From Spirometra erinaceieuropaei (lineage: Eukaryota > Platyhelminthes > Cestoda > Diphyllobothriidea > Diphyllobothriidae), in contig CACRXP010000019.1 in the NCBI GenBank assembly GCA_902702965.1, positions 554,881 through 618,880 on the forward strand: a stretch of 64,000 nucleotides of DNA, written 5' to 3'. Below, piece after piece: positions 20,300-33,100 of this stretch. The translations under genes were made by a program, and so were the position numbers. The notes beneath the pieces are model-generated. The model ran no database searches. It had not been told where the DNA came from and saw nothing but the letters and a program-made list of their open reading frames with translations. Position 1 is the first letter of the stretch; every line of letters starts with the position of its first letter.

Positions 20300-21016
20300 G
20301 ATTGATCTTACCATTTTACTGGAACTTTGAAAACGTCGCATGAACAAACCCGCCATTTGATGCTGTCAATAAATTAATGTATTATAACGCGCAATTCTGC
20401 CTTTAAATCACCGTCTATGCAGATTATGTCAGTTCAACCTGATGTAGGAGTCTCAAATCTCCCGTCTTTCCTTTTCGGAATAATTGCGTTTTTTGTGCGT
20501 CTTTCGAGTTCAGCCTTTTTGTAAATTTCTGACCTTTTTCGGTCTCCTTTTTTGCCCCATTAAATCGCTTTCACGAGGACACATCTGAAAACACAAGTAA
20601 CCTAACGGAGACCTGGTTTTGAAGCTTCTGTCAAACTTGAGCACGAACCAAATTATGACGTGTGATTAAATACGTCAGTATTTACCTGTCCTGTAAACGC
20701 GCGCTGATTGGTACCCTAACAACTTTTCGAACCTCGACGTGCGCTCAATAGCGTGAAGCTAAAAAAAAGATAGGTTAGTTTAAAAGCTCTTCTGTAGGCA
20801 CTTATTTAGGCCTCTTTGTATATCTCATCGTGGGAAAAGGAGCTTATAGAGTCTGAGTGCTATTGCTACCGCCAAGAGTTGATAACGTATTGACATTGAA
20901 TGGAAGAATTGATTCCGCATGTTCACAATACTGTCGCCTCCAACGAGGTTAAAACGGTCTTTTGTTTTCGCTTATTGTAGGGACTATTGTAGGAATGCCA
21001 CACGAATTTTTACAAT
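20300..21016. other. 5' flank of lebercilin-like gene
   Basis: No coding feature. The segment just before the ATG at 21017 should hold the 5' UTR and perhaps a splice acceptor (TTATTGTAG near 20978), but a promoter cannot be picked by eye. Confidence 0.35.
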
Positions 21017-21128
21017 ATGTCTCTTTCGGATGAGAACGCCTATTTGGATGAACCATTCGATTCCGACTGTGATGAGGAAAGTTTAGCCAGCAAACAAAAG
21101 AATTCAAACCCCGCAACAAACCGATCAG
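21017..21128 (+). CDS. LCA5L: lebercilin-like exon 1 (start codon)
   Basis: It begins MSLSDENAYLDEPFDSDCD, Ser- and acid-rich, and ends at TCAG|GTGATG in phase 1. This fits the two-base start of exon 2, forming a GAA codon. The open frame runs on to 21208, but the strong donor and matching phase favour splicing here. Confidence 0.72.
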
Positions 21129-24100
21129 GTGATGCTGGAAGTGTCAAAAATTTCACACCCAATAACAAAGGCGAGTCGTCTGCTCCCGTATCTTTAATTT
21201 GTTTATAGCACATTTATCTACCGATGGATCCATTTGTTATTAAAGTTGTCGTCGATTTTCATTAAATGATAGTCTATGGAGACTGACCGAGTTCAGGAAA
21301 ATTGGCGGCAACAGCACGAAACTTTGTCGCAATGTGCCTTGTTTTGCCGAGGCTATTCAATTCCTGATTCGCGCATAAAACTGGAAGTGTGCGTTTTCCG
21401 CGGATTCACTAACAGTCTGTAGAAGCTTCTACAGCCCTTTAGGGGACTTTGAGATTAGGAGTTGGTAGTCGAGGCCACTTGACACATCTGAGCAGAAGGG
21501 CTTCATATAACATTGTAATATGCTGTGCTGAGACCGATAAAAAAGAAAAAAATAATATTTATCGCAGTAAAACATTGTCATTTTAGGTGCGTTGCACATT
21601 GCTTGTAGAGCCTAGGATGTGATTGAAATGGTACCAGTCCCCATCACTACAACATAAGTTACGCGCAAAACAGTTGTGCATCTTCGGGGCCATCCTGTCC
21701 TGTTTAGAGATCTGTTGCTTATTGTGCGATAGCAAACTTATAAATAATCAAAGACCATGCATCAGAGGCCTCTATAGGATACTGATGACCCAAGTTCCCT
21801 GAATACATCACTACAGGCTTGTACCCCATTGTATTTTATTTCAAAATCAAATTGAATAAGGCACACAGAACTACGTTAAAACTTACTTGTAAATGGCCAA
21901 CTGTGTACAAACTCAGATTAAAATACTTATATCTGTGGTTACCTAACACTTGAAGCAGTATACGAATGCACCAAAACGTTATCGGACCTTTCAAAAATGG
22001 TCACATGAAAATGTCGTGGTTAATAAATTAAGCTAATTTATATTCCTCTGCATGCCTAGTGGTTTTGGAAGTTCTCTTTAGACGACTTCTGTGTAATTTA
22101 CTAAAGAATATTTTTGTTTTCCTTTTATTTGTATTATTTAAGCTTTGCACGGGACCAAGTCTCGTAGGACCTAGCAGAACGGCGGTTTCGAGCTTTACAT
22201 TTCCTCTAGATTGCGTCACTACGAGGATAAATCTAGTGTCAAACCATCAGATATTAAACATTTTTAACATACACTAGGAGGCGTGCTCATATCACGGAGA
22301 GTGGAGGAAATGCCGAACCAAGCGCTGAAGCTTTGACAAATGGCCTTCCCGTTATTACTTTTTCAACTTCTACGGAGATGTTCGAGTAGATTGTTCAGCT
22401 CGCGGAAAATTTTGCAAATTAAGATTCTTTGAGAGACGGATACGAGGGCTTGCGATGATCTGAACTACTACCCACCAAAACCGCTATAGTTTGAACATGA
22501 TGTCGGCGAAAACATAAGTTAAAAGACCCAACAAAACCATATGTGCACCATGATAGATGCCCCACCATCTATCTATTACCAACGTTTGGCCTATTGTTTT
22601 ACGGGTGTTATTGACTGGGCCAGCTGCTTAATTTGCTCATTCATCTTTTCTAATCGGATTTCAACGTTCCAGCTCGTGCGTTTCATTACAAATCTATAGC
22701 TTCCTCAACATCAAAAACAGCTATAATTCACCAAGAATACACGGGATTTTCTCAGATAAACGCACTTTATTTTCTTTTAAAAACTCGGTTCACTTCATCT
22801 TGACAGGTTACCGTCTTTCGTATACGAATGTTATAAATATTCGATAAAATTAAGGTTACGGATAAAATGATAGGTAGAGACCAACTAACTCATAATCTTC
22901 TGTTTTAGGTTGTATACAATCTAAACGTTCATCTGTTTTTATCTTATGGCTTTTTGTCAATGTATTCTACTTCCTTGGATCTGTTCATTTTGGAGCACTA
23001 TTCTACAACATTTTGTATGCATGCTTGCAGAAACAACTTCCCATTCCATGAGTTATTTATTTAACCCATAAAATAGCCCTTAGCTATCATTTTTGTTAAG
23101 TGGATGAATAAAGGGTCCATCGGTGGGAACCTATACAGCTGCTAAAATAACATTTGTGCAATTATTACACCAAATTTGTCAAAGTGCATTTGGCTGGCCA
23201 TAAACACTTTTTGGCAAATCCTAAAAGGCCTGCCGCGATGACATCAGCCTGAGTTTGCACACTGGTTTTTGACGACATTAGGAGCTTTTCGATAAACTTA
23301 CTATCGTTTTCTGTTTTCGAAGAAGATTTTGTAGAATGGCAAGCGTTGATTTATCTATTATTATGACGTAGTTGAGGGATAAAGTTGAAATGGCCTTGAA
23401 TTTGGCGCTTAGGACTTATTAATGTCTGAACATTTCCGAACTTTTGAATTAGACTAGGTCATTGCACTATGACGTAATTGCATTTCGCCGATTGCATCGG
23501 CGCCGAGTCTCGACATCTTGATGTTGCCCGCTTTTTCCGCAGTTTACTCCTTACTTAAAGACTTTAAAGTGCCATGCATTTGCAGTCTTTATTCTTTGTT
23601 TTTGTTGTTTTCTGGACAGAAGTTTCACAGACGTCCGCAAAGCCACCTCTTGGCAGATGTCCAGCAGACCATCGACCGCAACGGCGAACGAAACCCCGTG
23701 GCCTCAACTCAACTCGGAGACCGCCTCGGGCTGGCGGCCCAATCCTTCGGCGTGACAGCCATACGGCCTCCAGTGTACCGCCACCTGGCGGCATAGCGCT
23801 GGAAGTGTGGGAGGCAAATCAGTGCATGATTGCCCAACTTCGCAGTGAGAATGAGCAGTTAAAGCGTGAACTCAGGGAGTGCCAACTTGAACTGAAAACT
23901 GTCCAGCGTCAGTGCAAGGTTCAGGGTGTGAGACTGACAAAGGTAATGGGTCATTAATCCAGTGCGCATTTCCGAGGCCTGGCAACTTTTCAGCACTTTT
24001 AATTCGGTTTCCTGCTGTCAATTTTTTGTTGTTTTTTATTACCCTAACCATTTTGTCGCATTTCTCGTAAAATAGCGTCACAAAAGTGTCCGTATACTCT

Positions 24101-27100
24101 TGAACTTTCTGCGACTACAAGCAAGCGTCCACCTTTTCTTCTTACAAGCGACTCTGTGTGTGCGTCTGTCAGTTGGAAAACGAGTCAAAAACTTCCCTAT
24201 CGGAAATCTGGAAATATAGAGGCTTCCGATAATCTGTGGTTAATTAAGGCGTACGGACTATTTATGGTTTGTGAGAGGCCCAGACAACGTATAATAAACA
24301 CGCATCCGGAAGACGTTTGATGCACGAACAGGTCATACCTCGAACATCGCCAATAGAAGCGAAGAGACGAGTCCCAGGAAGCAGTCTTGAAGAAGGAGAC
24401 ACGATCGCTTGGACAAGAGCTTTATTAGCCTGACGTTTCGGATTCCTGCTCGAACTCGTCATCAGAGACAAAGCAGATAAGGGCGGTTCATGCATAAGGA
24501 GCTGCAATATTTATAGGATACAGTAGCTATGGTACCGTATACCTATTAATGTTCACGTCTCCCCCCTTCATCAGGGGTCGTTGCACGTGGTGTGATGGCC
24601 GACATTCGCGTCGTTAATTGCAGGAATTTCATCACGTGCGTTGGATGTTGGTGTGATGATTGCTCGACCATCTGACGCGCTGACCCTGGTGTTGGTAAAA
24701 TTGTTCACCTGTCGCTCCCCGCGTGGCCAATTACGCCGCCTAGACGAAGTCTCAGCACGGTTTATGGAAGGAGACGCTTATTGCACTTGTTAATGGACTG
24801 GGGCCAGTAAACAATGACTCAAGCAGCTCCCGGCTCACGCGGTTTTTACCTCTTTCGAGAATTTCGGCCTCGTCAAATTTTTGTGGCGGGATCTCGTCCA
24901 ATGAGCCACAACTTGAGAGCTAGCGTCATTTCTCCGCACCGCTGCAGGGTGTTCGGCCATTTGCGTTCGGAGCTGTCTCCCGGTTTCTCCGACGTAGTTG
25001 CTTTGTCCGCAACTGCTCCAGATCCGATAAACGACTCTAGACGTTTCATGCCGTGACAGTGGGTCTTTCGGTTTCATTAACTGACGCCTGATGGTTGTCT
25101 CCGGTCTATGTGCAACTCCAACCCCAAGTGGTGCGAGAAGGCGGCCGACAGCTTCCGAAGCGTTCTTGAATGCCGCTGTTGAATGCATCGCTCTCCCCAT
25201 TGAAAGCAAGAGCGCTTTTTCTAGTTTTCATTCTTTTGGTGAATGTTTTCTGTTTGGACTTGTCTGGCTGAAGTGTAAACCTTCACACCCCACTTTATTT
25301 CGATGTACGCCGAGAACGACTATGATCGTACGTGTGGGTGTAGGAGTGTGAGTGAAGTAAGTCCTCTAACTTCCCTCTGGGCCCTTAGACGTCCAACTCG
25401 AAAAACTTTTGTTTGATCATGATAATATTGCCTCACCGCAGAATTAACAGCTTCCGACAACCCACCATTGCAGATCGCCACCTACGAGTTGGCTGGTTTC
25501 CAGTCAACAGGGTAATTTAAGGGCGGTTGTCCCACTGTCACGATAATTTCTGTTTATTAAGTCTGCAGTCAGAACATTTTGATCTCTGTCCTCACCTCTA
25601 CTGGTGGCATTCTTTGCCGCTTAAAGGCCGTCGGTCGTGAGGCCGAGATGCCCATGCTGGTGGATCGTCTGAATGCCGAGGTACGCTCCCTGCAGATACA
25701 ACTGCGTCGCAAGTCGGAGCAGGTGGAGAATGCGGAGCGTCGGGCCGCCGAGCTGGAGCAACGCATGATGCCCTTGCTGGAGCAACGAGAACGTGAATCC
25801 AAACAACAACGCGACGGCAGCGGCCTCTCGGCCAAGCGTCAGCAGCACCTGATTGAGGCTCAGAAAGTGTCCCTGGAACGTGAACAGAAAGCCAATGCGG
25901 TGAGTTTGCGTCACGCGGTCCTTTCAAATCGATAGGACTCTGGGGTGTTTGTGTGTGTGTGTGCTGTCAGCCAGGATACCAATTTTCTACTTTACCGTGG
26001 ATGCCGCGCTTCGGATAACCCTGATTAAGATGCTGGTGGGTTCAAATTGAATCCAATTTTGATCTATACAGGGTAACATGACGATCTTGATTGACAATCC
26101 TGCCGATCACTCGTGCCAGTCACATTCGCAAAAAATTGCTGCGTACACTAACTGGGCTAACTCATGTAACCTCAACTGAAATTCCGAAATGCGTTTCCAT
26201 TTCGAAAAGATTACTTAAGTAGGGTTGTAAAAGCAATCATCGTGCAGCATAATTCTATAATAATTCAGTTACCCCAGGACGCCGGCTTTCAAACGAACGC
26301 CCTTCCGGCGGCATGCAAAAACTATACTGTAAAAATGGCTACTTAAATGGCTTGCATATTTTTCATTGATTTTAGATGCCCTTAAATATTCAATTATATT
26401 TCATGGAAAACATGTATAAAAATGTTCCTTGTTTTGCTCATTTAGTAGAAAATTAAGTCTTCTTTTAATTTTAAACTCGAAAGAAGGGTATAATTTGGTT
26501 TTATAAAACTTTTCCAATTCCCAAATAATTTTGAATTCAACCTGCCGTTGCACTTGCATTCAGGGCTCCCGAACTACAAGCCGTATAATTTCCGCGTACG
26601 GAAAACCATACATTTCCCTACAGTAAAAAAGGAGGACCATATAGGATTCATAAAATTAAGCAGTGGATTTGAGCCACATTGTTAACTTTGCAAGCCACAT
26701 TTGTAAATGCGGAGATATGACGTTTTATGAAGGGCCATCTCACGGTATTAAAAAATCTCATGATTGGAAACTATTTTAAAACCAAATTATCCCTTTCCTT
26801 CGAGTGTAAAATTGAAGGAAGACGTAATTTTCTACTAAATGAGCAAAAAATGCATATTTTTATAAATGTTTTCCATGAAATATAATTGGATATTTAAGGG
26901 CATCTAAAATCAATGAAATAAATGCATGCTGCATATGTAGTCATTTCTTACGGAGTATAGTTTTTGCATGCAGCCGGAAAGAAGTTTGTTTGAAAACCGG
27001 CATCCTGAAGTAAATACATTATTATAAAATTCTGCTGTATGATGATTACTTTTACAACCCTGTTTACTCAATCTTTTCGAAACGGAAACGCACTTCAGAA

Positions 27101-30100
27101 TTTCAGTTGAGATTTTATGAGTTAGCCCACCTACTGTACTTGGGGTGATTTCTTCCAGTCTTCATCGTTGGTCATTTGCCTGGGAGGATCTGAGTAGCCT
27201 TTGATATATAATTTGGGCGAGTTTGTTCTGTCCTGCAAGCAAGCCAGAACAGAACGCCTGGCCACCGCTGTGGACAGTACTGTCTTCTCAATTCAATGAC
27301 AGAGCACCATTTCAGGCGCAACAAACTTCTTCCCTCAAACCAAGGGATATGTGGAGCGTACTTCTCTCTCTCTGCCTGCTGGGCACCGAGGCGAGTTGTT
27401 GACCGTAGCAAATGGATGCCTTCATACCGATCTCATGAAATTTTAGTCAAACTTCTGGAATGCGTTTCCGATTAGGAAGAATTACTTAAGTGGGGTTGAT
27501 ATACTGATTATCACTTATTTTTAACCTCCTGCAAAAACCACACTCGGTAAAAAATGACTACTTACATAGCATGCATTTTTCCCATTGATTTTCGATGCTT
27601 TTATAAATTCAAACATATTTTATAAAAACGCAACCGAATACAAGGTTTCTTTAATGCGTTTGGTAGAAAACCACATTGTTCTCATAGTTTATGCCCGAAG
27701 GAAGCGTATATTTGGGTTGTAAAAAAGTTTCTAATTATGAGATTTTTAGGACCGTGCTATGTCCACGCATGCAAGTCCGCACGTGTCTGTTTACTAATGC
27801 ACCTCAAGAAATGTACGACACTGTCCGGATCTATTGCAAAATTTAATAAACTCTATGTGGTATCTTAAAGGCATAGAGGAATATCTTATTTCCTTACGCA
27901 GAAAGCATGCACCTTGTAGACTGAAATTGCTAAACGCTGATGCAATGGCAGATCAGGCTGAAAATTATTCTGGAATCGGAAAACTTTTTTAAAACCTAAA
28001 TATACAATTTCTTCGGGTATAAAATATAAAGATAATGTGATTTCCTCCGTAATGAGCAAAAGAAGGCATATTTTGTGCATTTTTCTGTAAAATAAATTTG
28101 GATTTATAAGACAATTGAAAATCAATAGGAAAAATGCATGCTATTTAAATAGTCATTTTTACCGAGTGTGGTTTCTGTCGGAGGTCAAACAAACAAACCA
28201 ATGAAAGAAGGCATATTTTGTACATGTTTTCCATAAGAAATATTTGAATTTATATGACCATCGAAAATCAATGTGAAAAATGCATGCTACTTAAGCAGTC
28301 ATTTTTTACCGAGTGTGGTTTCTATCGGAGATCAAAAAGAAGTGCATTCAAAAGCCGACATCCTGGCGAGTCCGAAATTTTACAGGGTTATGCTGCATAA
28401 TAATCCGTCTAACAACCCCACTTAAGAAATCCTTCCTAATCGGAAACGCATTCCAGAATTTTGGTCAACATTTCATGAGATCGGTCACGCACTGTATTCT
28501 AATAATTTATAAATAAAGAAAATGCACATTTGGCTAACGCCTTTTGATCAAAAGGTCGTTAGTCCTAAACAACTAGGGTAGCCCCATTATTTTGAGTATC
28601 AAACGGAACAAATGGACAACACGGTCCAAGTCACAATGAATTTATGGAGTGTTCGGCATTTACAGGCGCATCCGAGTGCTCTTGAGCAATTCATCCTGAG
28701 TTGACGATGGGAAGCAAGACTTCCGTTTTGCCTTAGGGCTGCAGATCTTGAACCCTCGCGAAGGCGACTGCATTGTGGCTAGCAGTCGATGAACGATTCG
28801 TTTTGTCCGCAAAGACGAGGCAGTCTGGGATGGTGAGTTCGAACTGCGTCATAACCTGACAGCCATACCATGCCAGTTCGACCGTCGTTGACCGACGATG
28901 TCCACCGTGTGATCCACAGCAGGGTGGGAGCAAGAACCGTGGTTTGCGCGTGTGTTAGCTTAAAATAATAGTAGACTTGCGTAGCATCTATCGCACTCTC
29001 CCCTCCTCTCCACATGGACTCGGTGTTCAGACGAAGTCAAGAAGACCGGAGGCGGGGGAGGGTCGGGGTAGCTGGCACGGAATAAGCCCACACCTAGGCG
29101 AACCATCACTCCCCCTGGCCCATAACGTACACTGACCAGGGTTTTTTCCACAAAAACAAGAGAAAAAGGGTCGTCATGAATCCCAGTTGGCGCGGCATGT
29201 GCCTGCATCCAGACCCGCCGTCACACCCCGGTTTTGGGTGCACCTACCTGACAACGCCTGCTGGATCCCGGTCTAACCCGCGTGTTGGTCTTGCGCATCA
29301 ATCGCGTGGCCCGTTTTAAGGTGCGCAGTCACAGCATAATCACAGGCAGAAATCCAAGATTTGAATGCAGTGACCACCTTGGCGGCTTTTCTGTGTTCCG
29401 CTGATCTGCATCACTATGTCGTGCCGTTGGATAAACGTTCCCACCTTCCTCTTATGGGGTTCGTCAGCGTCGCTCGTCCTTGGGTTTCTATTGGCTATTT
29501 CACTGCCTTGATCTCTGAACTTGGCGCCTTATTGTGCAGGCGCTATATTTGGCTTCCTTTGGTTTTTTGACGCTACATTTCGCTAGCATTCAGTCTTCCA
29601 AGTCTCCTTCAAGGCCATGCACGAGTTTATTCAAACCTATTTACGGAATTAGAACAGTTTCCCAGAAGTCCATCCTTTTTCGCAGCTCTCTTTCCCATCC
29701 ATTAGCCCCCACCCATATGACCCCTACTTCCACCGGTCCCGTCAAACACGATGACCCATCCCCCAGATTCAGGATGGGGTCGCATATTGCGTCGTTGCCC
29801 AGCTGGGGATTATTCTTGCAGCAATATTGTCTGGGTTGTATAGTTTAACCGCGTTCGTTGGTGGCTTTTGCCAAGCCGACAAGACGGACATATCAATGAA
29901 CTTTATTAAGTGGTATTCATTCGCTAAACGTACTTGCAAAACTGCCGTAAATGACAGGCACCTGCGTTAACGCACTTCCAACTACCGCGAATGATGTTAC
30001 GCAGAAAGAAGCATCAACTTAATTTTTGTGCTCTTGTAAGGTAAAATATTTCCCGGTAGACAGAAATATAAAGTTTTACTTTTAGATTGCCAGTTCTCAG

Positions 30101-33100
30101 AAAAAGGCCTTTTTGAAACCTATTATTTGAGCTTTGGCAGCATTGCGATGGTCGAATAGATTCAAACTTGCTCGAATATTTGAGATCTTTACTTATAATA
30201 ATACTGCCTTGGATGGGTCGACTGTTTGACCGTTGCGAGAGCCGAGATCCACCGTATTTTCTACAGCAGCTCGCGCAGCATCTACCGCACTCTCTCCATC
30301 CCCCTGGATTCGGTGTAGAGGGAGGGAGAGTCAATGAGACGGGAGGTTTTTGCCATGGGTGCACATTCCCGACAACGCCTGCCGGACTCCGGTATAGCCC
30401 ATCAATCGCGTGACCTGTTTTAAGGGGCGCAGTCGCATCATAATCACAGGCAGACATTCAAGCTTTGAATACAGGGTACGTTAGTTAGTGAGTAGAGCAC
30501 TGTAGCTCTTGAAATAAATGCCTTTCAGTAGGAATAGTCAGAGCCGAGTGGGAATGACAACCGCCTGCGGGGACTCCAGACCTCGGAGACCAGAGCGAGA
30601 CGAAGACGTCCACTTTCGTCCTGAAATCAGAACACATCCGCGAACACAGCGCTCGTGTAGTCTTCAGTATGCTGAGTTGCAACCGATAGGTCATGGAAAT
30701 ACGTCTCACTTGGGAGACCATTTGACTACGGAAGGCCTAATGACAAATAGCTGACCCACTGACAGGTCTCCCGTGCTCTCTGATGAAGCAGTAGAGCCGA
30801 CTACTTGTGTTAGATAAGGCTGGAAGCACCTTGGCAGTCTGAGGTTGCCAAATGATGAACAGTACATAGGCCTGAAAACAAATTTATTTTAAAATCCGGT
30901 TTTTCTCTTCAAGGCCTTAAAGCGCAGGTTGGAGCTTATGGAACGCAATCAGAAATACGAGCAGAACAACTCCAATGAACAGATTCGAAAGCTGCGTAGA
31001 GTCATCGCTGAGCTGCAGAACCAACTAGCGGACACGACTAGACAGCTTCAAGTGAGTCTGCGTTGGTAAATGCGACCACATGTTTTTTTGTACTGTATTT
31101 TTTTCCACCGGAAATTATACGGAAAAGATAAATAGGAAAACAACAGGCCACGGGAAATCCAAACCTACCCGTTCTTAAACCCTTGAATCGTAAAAGACGC
31201 CTTTCTACAGCAACTGCAGTCACTGGCTTTCCGCAGGTACGGGCGCGTCCTATTTCATTTTTTGTCGCCAGAATGCCTCGACTCTCATGATTTGGGAAGG
31301 GAAAATTAACGAGGACCTGACGCCAAAAATCAGCTAGACCTCCATCGGCAAAAGTCTTAACTCTTAATGCTTCTGCAGCTGACCGTGAGGAGCGAGCAAG
31401 CACAATCAGCCCCTTGAGTGACACGATGAGCGGGAGAGGGGAAGGATATACAGGTGTCATCGTCAGCCCAATCGCCGCCAACGACGATTTCCGCCGTGTG
31501 TCCTACAGTATGGTGGGCGCAGGGACTGCGACCTGCGCTTGAATCAGTTTATAGGGATGGCAGACTTGCACAGCATCTGCCTCTCTCTCGACTCCCACAT
31601 CCTCCTTGAGCCCGTGTAAAACCATACTCTGAATTACCGGAGGCAGGATCGGGCGCAGTAGCTGACAAAGCTAAACAATCCGTCTACGCGTCCCACACAC
31701 ACGCCTGGCCGACACAAGATGAATCTGATCTTCACAGAAGTAAGGGATAGTCTGTCCAGATTCCCTAGATGCCTCGTTCGGAAGGAACCATTGCAGTCTC
31801 AATCTCCGTCCTGAGAAAAGTTATTTCGTCAGTTGGTAGTCTTCCAAACCTCGACTTTTGCCGCATCGTGGTAGTCTTGTTGTGGAGTGCACGGACACTG
31901 CGCAGCCAGGTTAACGCACGCCTGATCTGGCCCCCCGTGTTTTCCAACGCATCTCCGGTGTTGCCCCTTGTAGGGGCCAACATTTGCTATCAAGAGCTCC
32001 AACAAGCACAAGCCAATAGGGAAGTCATGAGCGGTCCAAGGCTCTCGGCCGGAGCCTCATAGCTCAGGTGGTTAGAGCGCTAGTTGTACTAAAACCTTGC
32101 ATTATCTACCCCTGACTCGAGGCCGACCGGGACCGCCCGAGGTTTTGCAATTTCATGGCCAACCAAAATCATTTGAATTCGTTGAAAACCCGCATTAAAA
32201 CAAAGTTTGGTATCCATATGATGGATTCTAGATTGATTTCTCTTGAAAAGCCTTTTGGGCAGTCAACCTACTGTATTATATTTGGTGAATTCCACACGTA
32301 GCAGGATGTTTGGCCTGCAACTAGGCTTAAATGCGAAGGTTTCAGTACTCACGCTCGGAACCTCATAACTCAGACGGTTTGGGCGTGGACGATACTAAAG
32401 TCTTGTCTTTTCTCTCGCGGGTTCCAACTCCGCTGGCGCCGCTAAATGTTTCGGAATTGGCTGGCCAGTTAAAGGGTCCACCGTTTATCGGTAAAAACCG
32501 AATAAACCTTTAGGGAAGCGTGACAGAAGAACAATAGGAGTGGAAGAACGCATCCTATCAATGAACAGCTACAATGAATAGCAAATAGGAAAAAAGGATC
32601 GGTATCACGGCCTGTCTGACAGAGGTTAGACATGGGGAAATTAGACTGCAGGAATGGAACTTCATCATGAAGGGGTAGGGGATTAGTACACCCGAGATTT
32701 CGGTACCTGNNNNNNNNNNNNNNNNNNNNNNNNNNNNNNNNNNNNNNNNNNNNNNNNNNNNNNNNNNNNNNNNACACAATTGCTACTAGCGCAGCTGCTC
32801 AGCAAGCAGTGTTTGCCGGAGCCAATATCGGATGGAATGGGGTGTGGGATAGAGTGGCACTTGGGGGCACGCCACAGTACGGATTAAGAGCGTCTGTCCA
32901 CTAAAGCGCTAGGCCTTTTAAATCGAATACAGCAGGGAACTTTGCCATAATCGTCTTTGTCCGCACCTGGCTAAGGTCGGAGGATAGGCTGACCGCAACA
33001 TTACAACTGTGTTAAGGGAATATAACGCCCCACTGATGAGCGAGTAGAACGACCAAAACCCCAGCCCACTCGCCAATTATCCTTCCCTGCCTCTCCACTC

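Noticed and set aside
25569..25927. Minus-strand frames opposite the lebercilin-like exon 3
   Set aside because: They are shadows of a constrained coding exon on the plus strand.
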